64,000 bases of DNA from Xiphophorus maculatus (lineage: Eukaryota; Chordata; Actinopteri; Cyprinodontiformes; Poeciliidae): NCBI RefSeq assembly GCF_002775205.1, contig NC_036456.1, forward strand, positions 26,385,850-26,449,849, written 5' to 3'. Positions within the stretch are counted from its first letter, which is position 1; each line of letters begins with the position of its first letter. Below are positions 11,301-20,300 of the stretch, piece after piece. A model generated the notes under the pieces. That model was not told where the DNA came from. It worked only from the letters and a program-made list of their open reading frames with translations, and did not search any database. A program made the translations under genes and the position numbers.

Positions 11301-13594
11301 CTGCTGTTGCATCAACCTTCCAGACCTCTGGTTCTGCTCTGCATCCCCAGAACCAGAACCAAACATGGAGAAGTAGCATTCAGCTTCTATGTGTCACACA
11401 TCACAAATCTGCAACAAACTTCGAGAAAACTGTAAAGCAGCCAAAACACTGAGCTCATTTCTTCACCAAAGCGCCTTTGTGCCGACCATATTTTTGGACA
11501 CATTGCCTCAATAGGGGAAAAAAACATCTAATTAATTACGTTGGAAAAGAGAAATGACCGTCGCATTAGAATAACAGGAAAAAATCCATCTCTGAGAAGA
11601 ACACAGACACCTTTGATAAGGCTTCAATAGGCCAGTTCCTCAGCTGCATTTCCTCCTTCATTCACAACTTGTTTCCTCTCTGGACAATCAAAGCAAACAC
11701 TGCTGGCCAAGGGCGCCGTCCTCCTGGGTAGAGCGTTTCCATTTCCAAAGAAGAGCCTGAAATAAAACCAACCTGCATTTCTAATGTTCACAGATTTCGT
11801 TCCAAAAAACTCAGTTCTGAGTCAGTTACATAGTGTGAAAAAATATTCATACCACTTGCAATTTTCAACATTTTGTCATGTTAACTTCGATGTATCCCAG
11901 TGGGATTTCATGTAAAAACCCAACACAAACTAATGCAAAATGGTGGAGTTGAAATAAAAGGCTGCGAGGTTTTGAAAACATTTTTACAAATAAAAATCTG
12001 TAAAGTGTGCATTTGTGTTCAGCAGTAAACAGTCTGGTCAAAGCCTGAACTTAAATACAATTCATAATATGAGGCAACAATAAACAGATTCTGTTCACAA
12101 AGTAGCTGCAAAACACTAAAGCAGGGCTGCCCAAAATCAGTCCTCGAGGGCCAGCATCCTGCGTGTTTTAGTTCTCTCCCTGGTTTAACGCACCTGGATC
12201 AAATGACGGCTTATTAGAGGCCCAAGACGAACATTGACATGCTGAGAAGGTTGTTACTACCAGCAGGGAGAGAACTAAAACATGCAGGATGCCGACCCTC
12301 GAGGACCGACTTTGGGCACCCCTGCTAATGAATATAAAATTAAGCTTAAAAGATACTTTATTGATCCTGGAGGAAAATTCTAACTCTACCTATCCAGTTT
12401 TCTTCAAATAGTTGTCATACATGCTAATTGATATGGGCAGGAAAGATTTTCTGTAGCAGTCAGTACTACAGCAGCTATGGAAAAGCCTCTGACTGAAGAT
12501 AATATAAGACACTGAGGGTTATGCATAACGTCCTTTATTTTATGAAATACCCTTCTTAGCGCTCTCATCTCCAGATATTCCCCAGTCGTCACCAGAACAG
12601 AACAAACCTTATTTAGTACCTTTTTAGCATTTTTAAGTCGCTGGTTCTGATGCTGCAAACCCAATAAATGATGGCAGTAGAACCAAATAAGCAGTGCTTC
12701 AAATGATCAACTAAGAAAGGATGAATGCAAATAAATGTCACACTTTTGAGACATTTAGAAAACACGTCAAAATGTGGGAAAGTAGTTTTGGTAGGCTTTG
12801 TTTAGCAAAACAACAACAGCATTTTGACCCAAATCAGGTCAAAACTACTAACTGATTAAGAGTTTCTACTAAATAACAGACCTACAGCATAAGAAATTGT
12901 GCCAATCATTAACAAATACTATATTTCATTACTTCAGTAACAAATATTTAGCATTTTCAATGAGTGACGGTGACAAAAAAGGCAACTGCACTTGACACTC
13001 CCTGATAAACTGTACAGACTACCTGCTGCTAAGTCTAAAATTAATATATAAAGCCTTCAAAACTTTTTCCCAAAAGGCTGACAGACAAAGACAGAAGCCC
13101 GTGATGAAGCTTACACCAAACGGAGAGCATTAATATAGCTATAAAAGCAGTGTTTCCAGTAAGTGTGAACAGAATGACAACTAGTTAGCTCAGGAAGCTA
13201 ACGTTAGCCTAACGGTTGGTTTACCTCCTGATAAAAGTTACCAAAGTTAAAGGACAAAAACTAGAGAACCGGGTTGTGACAGAAACTTTAAGTAAGACAA
13301 GAAGTTCTGTTTAAGTTTTAACTCCAGAATGTATTACATAAATTAGCCATATTTCATGCTTGCTAAAGTTAGCCGGTTAGCTGTCCGATAAAGGAAGCAT
13401 ATGTGTTTAAAGTTTTGAAGGCGCTCTCAGGAGCCGAGTGACGCCGAGCGTTGGACCATCTTCCAGCGGGGCTGACAGGCGCGCAGCCGCCGCAGGCTGA
13501 CTCACCGGAGTGTCGGCCCGATGCAGTTGGTGTCCGTGCTCTCGATTTCCCGCAGGATGCGTTCGTGTTCGGCTGCTGTCTCCACGCTCGCCAT
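2339..13594 (-). CDS. exoc6b: Exocyst complex component 6B (Sec15-like), N-terminal 215 aa, six exons, 3' part outside window
   Basis: Sec15-family subunit of the exocyst, which tethers secretory vesicles to the plasma membrane. Coding exons in transcript order: 13506-13594, 4767-4932, 4654-4701, 4478-4568, 3582-3627 and 2339-2543. All have GT-AG borders, and the phases join into one 215-codon frame. The start ATG (13594-13592) opens MASVETAAEHERILREIEST; later blocks read RIRNHDREIEKMCN, VDSITELLKVRGEAQKLK, SMEELKQCRVQQRN and DFLESIRKHSDKIGET. These are signature N-terminal stretches of vertebrate EXOC6/EXOC6B. The ETAAEHERI start and the VRGEAQKLK block resemble EXOC6B more than EXOC6 from memory, so the paralog call is likely but not proven. 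The family is about 800 aa, so roughly three quarters of the gene lies to the left. Intron 1 is large (8.6 kb) and full of repeats. The gene is divergent from tkfc. Confidence 0.85.
3780..4320. repeat. Decayed tandem units of the fold-back repeat, exoc6b intron 4
   Basis: Four degenerate units of about 140-170 bp repeat the blocks GTTGACCTTTGATGACC, AATATCTTTAAAATGATAGC, GCAGCACAAAC, and ACCAATTTTGTTTGATTTGG. The same blocks form the much better preserved fold-back element at 46757-47199, so this is an older tandem relative. The open frames on both strands here are by-products of the A-rich repeat. Confidence 0.7.
6453..6480. repeat. (AC)n microsatellite, about 14 units
   Basis: Uninterrupted AC dinucleotide run followed by CTGTGTG, inside exoc6b intron 1. 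It is likely length-polymorphic. Confidence 0.95.
8110..8620 (+). repeat. Interspersed repeat family C (GATAAATTG type), copy 1
   Basis: Blocks shared with 17690-18140 in the same order include GATAAATTG, AACGATAATATTGTTG, TTTGAGACCATTT, CAAGTAAT, AATAATGCAAG and a terminal ATCATGTGATTAATTGATTTATTGCT. The right part also matches the minus strand of 15140-15430. A common, old, non-coding repeat; class unknown. Confidence 0.6.
9275..9313. other. Perfect 18-bp inverted repeat with 3-nt loop
   Basis: The left arm 9275-9292 (TAAAACTTTTGCAACATA) is exactly complementary to the right arm 9296-9313, with loop CAG. It lies in exoc6b intron 1 and is flanked by AT-rich DNA. The stem is too short and the loop too tight for a typical microRNA precursor. 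It could be a collapsed MITE or a cruciform-forming site. Confidence 0.9.
10365..10512. repeat. Degenerate GGTA/GGTT simple repeat
   Basis: About 150 bp of imperfect four-base units (GGTA, GGTT, GTAG) on the plus strand. It explains the threonine/tyrosine/proline-rich open frame on the minus strand, which is not a gene. Confidence 0.85.
11215..11500 (+). mobile_element. CR1/L2-type LINE, 3' end of reverse-transcriptase ORF (dead)
   Basis: Plus-strand translation gives GFKILLLVYKSLYGLAPQYI and, a little further on, IPRTRTKHGEVAFSFY. These are the familiar C-terminal tail of fish CR1/L2-like LINE polymerases. Frameshifts follow and there is no upstream RT core, so this is a 5'-truncated fossil. 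The same tail recurs at 61755-61930. Confidence 0.75.
11826..11995 (+). mobile_element. Tc1/mariner-like terminal fragment
   Basis: Contains GTGTGAAAAAATATTCATACC, CATTTTGTCATGTTAA and the ATGTAAAAACCCAACACAAA blocks typical of the ends of widespread fish Tc1-like elements. There is no transposase in this piece. Confidence 0.45.
12122..12324. mobile_element. hAT-type MITE with terminal inverted repeats of about 62 bp
   Basis: The ends read CAGGGCTGCCCAAAATC and, reverse-complemented, CAGGGGTGCCCAAAGTC. The inverted match continues through TCCTCGAGG, GCATCCTGC and TTTTAGTTCTCTCCCTG. The total of 203 bp leaves only a short unique centre. The end sequence is typical of hAT (Charlie-like) elements. 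An 8-bp target duplication is not clear. Confidence 0.8.
12340..12680 (-). mobile_element. LINE 3' tail (CR1/L2/Rex-like), minus strand
   Basis: The plus strand has ATACTTTATTGATCCTGGAGG, the reverse of a common fish LINE 3' end. The minus strand encodes fragments such as NKVCSVLVTTGEYLEMRALR and, out of frame, FLPISISMYDNY. A comparable tail sits at 22030-22400. Frameshifted and non-functional. Confidence 0.55.
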
Positions 13595-13799
13595 CCTGCA
13601 TGTTGCTGTGGACGGTTCCAAGCTGCGCTGAACGAACGGACCGTACTGCGGACAGGTTTGGAGGAGGAGCCACACAGTGGGGTTAGGAAAATAGAAGGGG
13701 CAGCCCGGGTGGGCGGGGACTCCATGCGTTTCCAACCTGTGGTTCGGGTAGGAAGGACCGTGCTTGTTTGGTGAAAAGTAAAACAAACAAACAAAAAAA

Positions 13800-13935
13800 A
13801 AAGTGTTGAGTTTCCTATTGAAATATTTATCATATTTAAATAATTGTTGTTTTTTATTATTATTTTTATTATTTTTTTATTTATTATTTATTATTATTTT
13901 TTTATTTTATTATTATTTTGTGTATATATAAAAAT
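13800..13935. repeat. AT-rich low-complexity tract (TTATTATTT-like)
   Basis: Irregular TTA/ATT and poly-T runs, almost free of G and C, in the exoc6b-tkfc intergenic region. It may act as a nucleosome-poor spacer; no defined unit. Confidence 0.8.
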
Positions 13936-14020
13936 CAAACAGAAATTAAAATTTGGCTTGATTTTTTTTTTTACATGTTTCAAATCATTTTAAACAGTTA
14001 CTAGTGAAAGAGTACCTTAT

Positions 14021-14074
14021 ATTTTGACATCTTGATGTCAAAATAGTCTCCATAGTCTTCGTAGACTATGGAGA
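14021..14074. other. Two adjacent perfect hairpins upstream of tkfc
   Basis: Hairpin 1 has arms 14021-14030 (ATTTTGACAT) and 14035-14044 with loop CTTG. Hairpin 2 has arms 14047-14058 (TCTCCATAGTCT) and 14063-14074 with loop TCGT. Two nucleotides separate them. They lie 234 bp before the tkfc ATG, so they fall in its promoter or 5' UTR. Confidence 0.85.
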
Positions 14075-14307
14075 AATTTTAACAAATCCAAATGTTTAGC
14101 ATTTCCACTTTCTATAATTAAAATATTTCCAAAATAATCTTTACTAAATTTACTTCTTTTAGATTACATACAGATGTTTTACACACCAAAGCGATTTTAT
14201 TTTGAAGGGAAACTAACATCCGGGTTTTGCCTCTAAATTTCTTAGCTTTGACGCTGCTACGTCATCCTGCTGCTGCCTGTCGGGAGAAGCAACAACACAA
14301 GCCAAAC

Positions 14308-17300
14308 ATGGAGGTAAGTGAGTGAATCGGCTGTTTTGTCACCAGGACAGTCATGCACTGAGAGTTGGTGAAGCTTTATTACTATTTAGTGGAGTCTGGT
14401 TGGATGAATGGAGCGTCTTGGTAACGTGGTTGAGCTAACTGTGCTCTGCAGAACCAGAAGGATCAGAGTCCATTCAGTGATAAGCAACTGCTGCAAAGGC
14501 TCTCATTTCTGAGTTACAATAGTCGAACATTTTTACTTTTCATACTCAGACAGTTTCCAAAAGTAAAAGATTATCGACTTTTGAAACTCGGAAATGTAAG
14601 GGGTTTTTTTTTTTCTAGAAAATTTCAAAAATTAATCTCAAGTTTAATGTATGAAGTTTTTTTTTCTAGAAAATATTCCACTTTTCAAACTCAGAAATGT
14701 CCACGTTTTTTTCTAGAAAATTTCTGAGATTGATCTTCTAATAGTTTTCCCGCATCTTCTCAAATCTTTCATATCTTTTTAGTGTTTTAGTTTTGCAGAA
14801 ATCCTCTGCTCAGCTCCATTTGCGTCAGTCAATCATAATATTTAGTTTGATAACAGGATATTTATTCCCATGCCCAGAAGAAGTTGATCAACTCGGTGGA
14901 TTGCTGTGTTGATGAGGCTCTGTGCGGCCTGGTCAGGGCCTCTGGGGGCCTCGCTCTGCTGAAGGGCCACAGAGTCATGCTTCGCTCTGACCTGGACAGT
15001 CTGAAGGGCAAAGTGGGCCTGCTGTCTGGAGGAGGTTCAGGACATGAGCCGGCACACGGGGGTACGACCTTTTATTATCGATGACCTTTAAATGTTGGAG
15101 AAAAGAAAGTACACCCTAATCATTTTTGGAACGTGAAACTAGAAGTGCGTGATTATCGCATCATTTATCATGTATCGTGATAAATTTCTTACCATGATAA
15201 AAATTTTGATTTATCGTTTTTACTATGACTTTATTGCCACCGATTTCCTTCATTTTGGGAGATTGTTGATCAGCTGATAGTTAAATAAGAAGCCGATCTT
15301 ATCCACCGATAATAAACAATAAATCAATTAATCACAAGATAAATTAAAATGAACTCAATTATTTCCATTTGAACGATTTATTGTTTTTCTCTCTCTTTCT
15401 ACCAAAAATTGGTTTTCAGTTTGGTGCTTTGGTCTCAACTAGCCCCTTTTTTTGAAGGTCAGTTTTGTTTTAATTCATTTTATTTGTTGCTTGTGTTGTT
15501 TTGTTTATATAGTTGAAATGTTTTCCAGTGTTAAATGTTTATTAGAATTTAAAGTTTATTGAGAAGGGTTCTTGCATTATTTAGCAAAATTTCAGACAAT
15601 AAAAAAGCATCGACAGATCAGGCTTTTTAAAGATTAGTAATCCATGATCGGCCAGAAAACTGCAATCGGTGCACCGCTTTTTATAGAGATGGCCACTTTC
15701 TGTTGACTCAGGGGTATACTTAGTGTTTTTTGGCTTCATATTTTTTTAAGTCTGCTTGGTGTTTTTAGTTCACTTAAAGTTAAATTTAAATTGTTTTAGA
15801 TCCTAATTTGTGGTAATATGTAAAACCAGAGAAACAGAAGAGGGTGTACTTTTTTTCCCCACCATACTATAGGTTTGCAGTTTGCTGGCATTTAAACAGG
15901 GGCGTGGAGTCCCAGTTTAATGTTGCTGGTCCCAGTTTAATGTTGCTGGTCCCAGTTTAATGTTGCTGGTGTGTCTTCAGGTTATATTGGTGCTGGCATG
16001 CTGTCTGCAGCCGTGGCAGGAGGAGTGTTTGCCTCTCCGCCTCCTGCCAGCATCCTGGCTGCCATTCTCACCTTACACCAAGCAGGTAAATCTGCTCTTC
16101 AAATATTAACAAATTAAATTTAGTTTTCAGATATAAATATACATTTGGAGTCTGGTGGCTCTTTCTGGCTCTCCAGGAGCTTCTGGGGTTCTTCTCATAG
16201 TGAAGAACTACACCGGGGACCGGCTGAACTTTGGCCTTGCGGCGGAGCAGGCCCGTAACCAGGGGGTGGCCGTTGACATGGTGATTGTTGCCGAGGACTG
16301 CGCCTTCGACCAGCCCAGTAAAGCGGGCAGGAGAGGCTTGTGTGGCACCGTCTTCATACACAAGGTGGGTCACAAAAACAGCTGAAACCACAAACAGAAA
16401 GGGATCATATAAAGCATCAGTTAGGAAAGTGTTTTATTTTGCACAGTTGGTAGCGCTGTTGCCTTGCAGCAAGAAGGTCCTGGGTTCGACTCCTGGCCCG
16501 GGGTCTTTCTGCATGGACTTTGCATGTTCTCCCTGTGCATGGTGGGTTCTCTCTGGGTACTCCGGCTTCCTCCCACAGTCCAAAAACATAAATATCAGGT
16601 TAATTGGTCTCTAAATTCTCCCTAGGTGTGAGTGCATGGTTGTTTGTCCTGTCTGTCTCTGTGTTGCCCTGCGACAAACTGGCGACCTGTCCAGGGTGAC
16701 CCCGCCTCGCGCCCGGAACATCAGCTGGAGATAGGCACCAGCAGCCCTCCTGACCCCATTAGGGACAAGGGTGTTAGAAAATGGATGGATAAAATGAATA
16801 AATGTGTTGCTGTTTAACTGTGTTCAGCTGGCGGGGGCGTTGGCAGAAGAAGGCTGTTCGTTGGACCAGATTGTTTCCAAGATGAAAGAAGTTTTGAAAG
16901 GGATTGGTGAGTGTCTTTCTCTATAGTGTCCGGGGCCGCAAACGGCCCAGTGGCCATTGCGACCCTTGGATTAATTCTGTTCTGTTAAAATCTTCTTTCA
17001 AATGAAAATATTCAAGGGAATCTATTTTGCAAAATTCACATTTTTACGTTTTTGTTCTTCTATTTGGGTCTCTACTGCTTCTAAAAACCACCAAGCGTTT
17101 TTGGCAATAAGTTAAATGTTTTCTGGTGTCTTGAAAACATCTTGATTGTTATGTTACATTCAATGGGCACTGCACCGTTACCTAGCAACCATAGTAGAAC
17201 TCCGGTACATTTGGCCAGCTGGTTTTATGCGCTGTACAATGGCTGCTGGAAAAGACAGTGTTTTGTTGTTGAAACAGAAACCATTTGCTGCATTCTTGCT

Positions 17301-20300
17301 GGTTGTGCAGGAGGCTCTCCAGAGTTGCTTGAGTTCATCTTATCACTGTTAATTTCACTGTTTGTGATGGATTCTTGCATCACAGGCACGTTGGGAGTGA
17401 GTCTTTCTCCATGCAGCGTCCCAGGATGCCGTCCCTCTTTCGACCTGCCGCCAGGAGCCATGGAGCTGGGACTGGGTAAGAGCCGATGACAGGAGGGTTG
17501 AGAGTTTGGTAAAAAGGTTTGAGGTTGTAGACCTGATGGACGGAGGTTTAACTTTTCATTCTATCTATAAAAATCAAACTATGAATGTAAATATTTTAGG
17601 GATTGTTATGAAACTGCTCCACCTAGTGGTTTAAAATGCTTTAAAAACTGATAAAACTTCACTTAAACCGTTTTGTTTCTAGCGCTTTAATTTGACCCTA
17701 GACTTGTCACAATAACACATTTTGCTTGCGATAAATTGCCCAAGTAATTATTGCCGTAAACGACAATATTGTTGTTTTGAGACCATTTCCAAGTAATTGA
17801 CAATGACATAATAATGCAAGTTTGATCTCAAATTCAGAAATACTTGGTTGATCCTAAAAGGACATTAAATAAAAAGAGACCAATAAACTTTAATTTTATA
17901 AAGAATGCTTAGCCCTGGAACTGGAAGATATTTCAAATATCCAAACTGAAACGCAACAAACAAAAGCAATAAATAAAACAGAAATAAAAAACACACACAA
18001 CAGAAACCATAAATAAAATGGATCATGATGTTTCTATGAACAAATTTGCCCTTCAAAAACTATTAATCATCAGAATAGAAATGGTTGAAGTCATTTTAAT
18101 TCATCATGCGATTAATTAAATAATGGGTTATTGCTACAGGATAAAATGGCCCTACTAATAACATTTGTATATGTAGCTGTTAGCACGACTCAGAAAATGT
18201 GTTACTGTCACTGTAAATAATATTTTGCTTGACTTATTCTCAAAAAATTCAGTTTTAACTTGTACTATATATGAATCTGTTGTCCATCAGGAATCCATGG
18301 AGAGCCTGGAATTAAGAGGTCAAAGGTGAGTCAGAAATACTAACAATAACCACCTGCAGTTGTTTTTATTGTAATGTACTAACAAGCTTTGTTTCTTTGG
18401 GTTCTTGTCCATCAGGTGGCGTCCGCAGATGAGGTGGTGAAGACGATGATAGATCACATGACCAACCCAGACAGCCAATCACATCTGCCTTTGAAATCAG
18501 GTCAGGTTATGACATTCTTATTAGTTTGGTGTTTTAGTTAGCATGTACCATATTGTTGCTGTTTTTTATTTATCTATACATCTGTATATCTTTACATTCT
18601 CCTGTGAGTGGAGCCCCCTAGTGTCCCACCACAATACCCCATGTGTATTTTAGAACAAAACATCCTAAAATATAGTGATCAACCTCACAGCCTCTACAGG
18701 ATCAGGTGTTTTATGCCTTCGTGACTCTAGTCAAGGCATGAGCTGCTTAATAAAACTTGGTTTCTAATGTTATTACAGGTGACAGTGTTGTTCTGTGTGT
18801 GAACAACCTTGGCGCTTTGTCCTGCCTGGAGATGGCTGTTGTTACCCGAGCGGCCATCACCTGCCTCGGTGAGCAGAGACCCGCTTCCATCCGTAGCTAT
18901 TTAATGAATCTTAATAGCAATGTTTTAGTAGTAGTATACTATGTTAGAACAGTAACAACATGATTTAACATCACCTTAGCTAGGGCTGCATAATAAATCA
19001 CAAATTTATCGTTATCGCTTTGTACACAACATTGCAAAGATTAGCTTGGACTGATATAAACTGGTTAATTATTTAAGTAATTTGTGTTTAGATTCTATGT
19101 TTGTACTCTATTTGGGGACATTTGTTTTTAAGTGCAGCTTAAAAATTAGGGATGCCAGATATTTCAGGATTAAAGGATTTAAGACAAAATGTCGTAGATT
19201 TTTACTCCTTAAACTGACGTTTAAAGTTGTTAAACATTCTGTAAATTTAAATGTATTCTTTCGGATTTGGTGAGGGCTAATGTTCATGAAAAAGATTTGG
19301 AAACACATGTCAACATTAGATTTCCAATGCAGTTTTTAAGAATGCATTTTTTGGATACAAGGGACACAAGTGAAGCATAGTATGGACCTCAGATGAATAA
19401 AATCCTAAACTGAGGTAGATTATTTTGGTTAAAAATCTGAAAAGTGCTCAACTGGTGATGAGTCGATATATCCTTACTTTGTGTTTCATTTACTTAAAAT
19501 AGTTGAGTCGTTTTGGAAATGTTAAATATAAAAGCGACACTATTTTGTCCTCTTTATTTGAATGTTTTTGTTGAGGTTTAGGGGAACAAAATCAAGACTT
19601 TTGTTCTAATGGTTGTACGGAACTTTATCGGTGGTTTCCATGGTTACAGAGAGCCGTGGGGTGGTGGTTGCCAGGGTGATGTCAGGGCCGTTCATGACAT
19701 CACTGGAGATGGCGGGAGTGTCTCTGACCCTGATGAAAGTCAACCCGGAAACACTGAGGCTATTTGGTAAACAGTTTGACGCACAGAAACCTTTTTTTTT
19801 TACATCAGTATTTAAAAAATAATAATATGGAAGGAAGAGTTTTAGGTTTAGGTGCAAATTTAAATTTTGTTTGATTTCATGTGCTTTGCTTCAGACTTCT
19901 CAAAGCTATTTAGAAATATTTTAATATTTTTTTACTAATTTAATTTGTGAGATATTTTACATTTATGTAACTATAACATTTAGTTAACTTATTAAGTTTA
20001 ATCTGTTCTTGCAGTGTTGGTTAACTGCTAACCAGTAAAGATCCTCCATATCTCAACTCAGATACTAAGACCAGCGCCCCCGCCTGGCCAAACCTCAGCA
20101 CTGCTGCTGTGAGCGGACGCAACTACATCACAGAAGCTCCTGTTATGATCACACGGACACAGGATGACAAACACTCCAAAGGTCACTAAATTTAGTAACA
20201 ATCTGTGTTTATTTCATGTAGAAATATTGTAAATAACTTTGCTGCATCTAAACGCTCCAAGAGCCTGGAAATGAAATTTAGACAAAGCTAAGAGCAACAG

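Larger units (their letters stand above)
4933..13505. other. exoc6b intron 1 (8.6 kb)
   Basis: No exon is supported. It contains an A-rich stretch (5090-5160), a CA microsatellite (6453-6480), a repeat of the GATAAATT family (8110-8620), a perfect hairpin (9275-9313), a GGTA-type simple repeat (10365-10512), LINE tails (11215-11500, 12340-12680), a Tc1-like fragment (11826-11995) and a hAT MITE (12122-12324). The open frames at 6102-6311, 7800-8045 and 9811-10230 show no protein family I recognise and have no splice context. Confidence 0.6.
13595..14307. promoter_or_regulatory. Divergent promoter region between exoc6b and tkfc
   Basis: The two start codons face away from each other across 713 bp, so this interval must hold both 5' UTRs and core promoters. 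The exoc6b side (about 13400-13780) is locally rich in G, C and CpG. The middle (about 13800-13930) is an AT-only low-complexity tract. The tkfc side carries two adjacent perfect hairpins (14021-14074), and a short CpG-bearing stretch precedes the tkfc ATG. No clear TATA box is seen for either gene. Shared regulation is an inference from geometry. Confidence 0.6.

Noticed and set aside
16432..16500. tRNA gene
   Set aside because: A and B boxes are present but the cloverleaf is degenerate and the sequence continues into a SINE body; the same reasoning applies at 46347-46529.
16285..16817. Open frames downstream of a tkfc exon
   Set aside because: They run from a tkfc exon into a tRNA-derived SINE; not separate genes.
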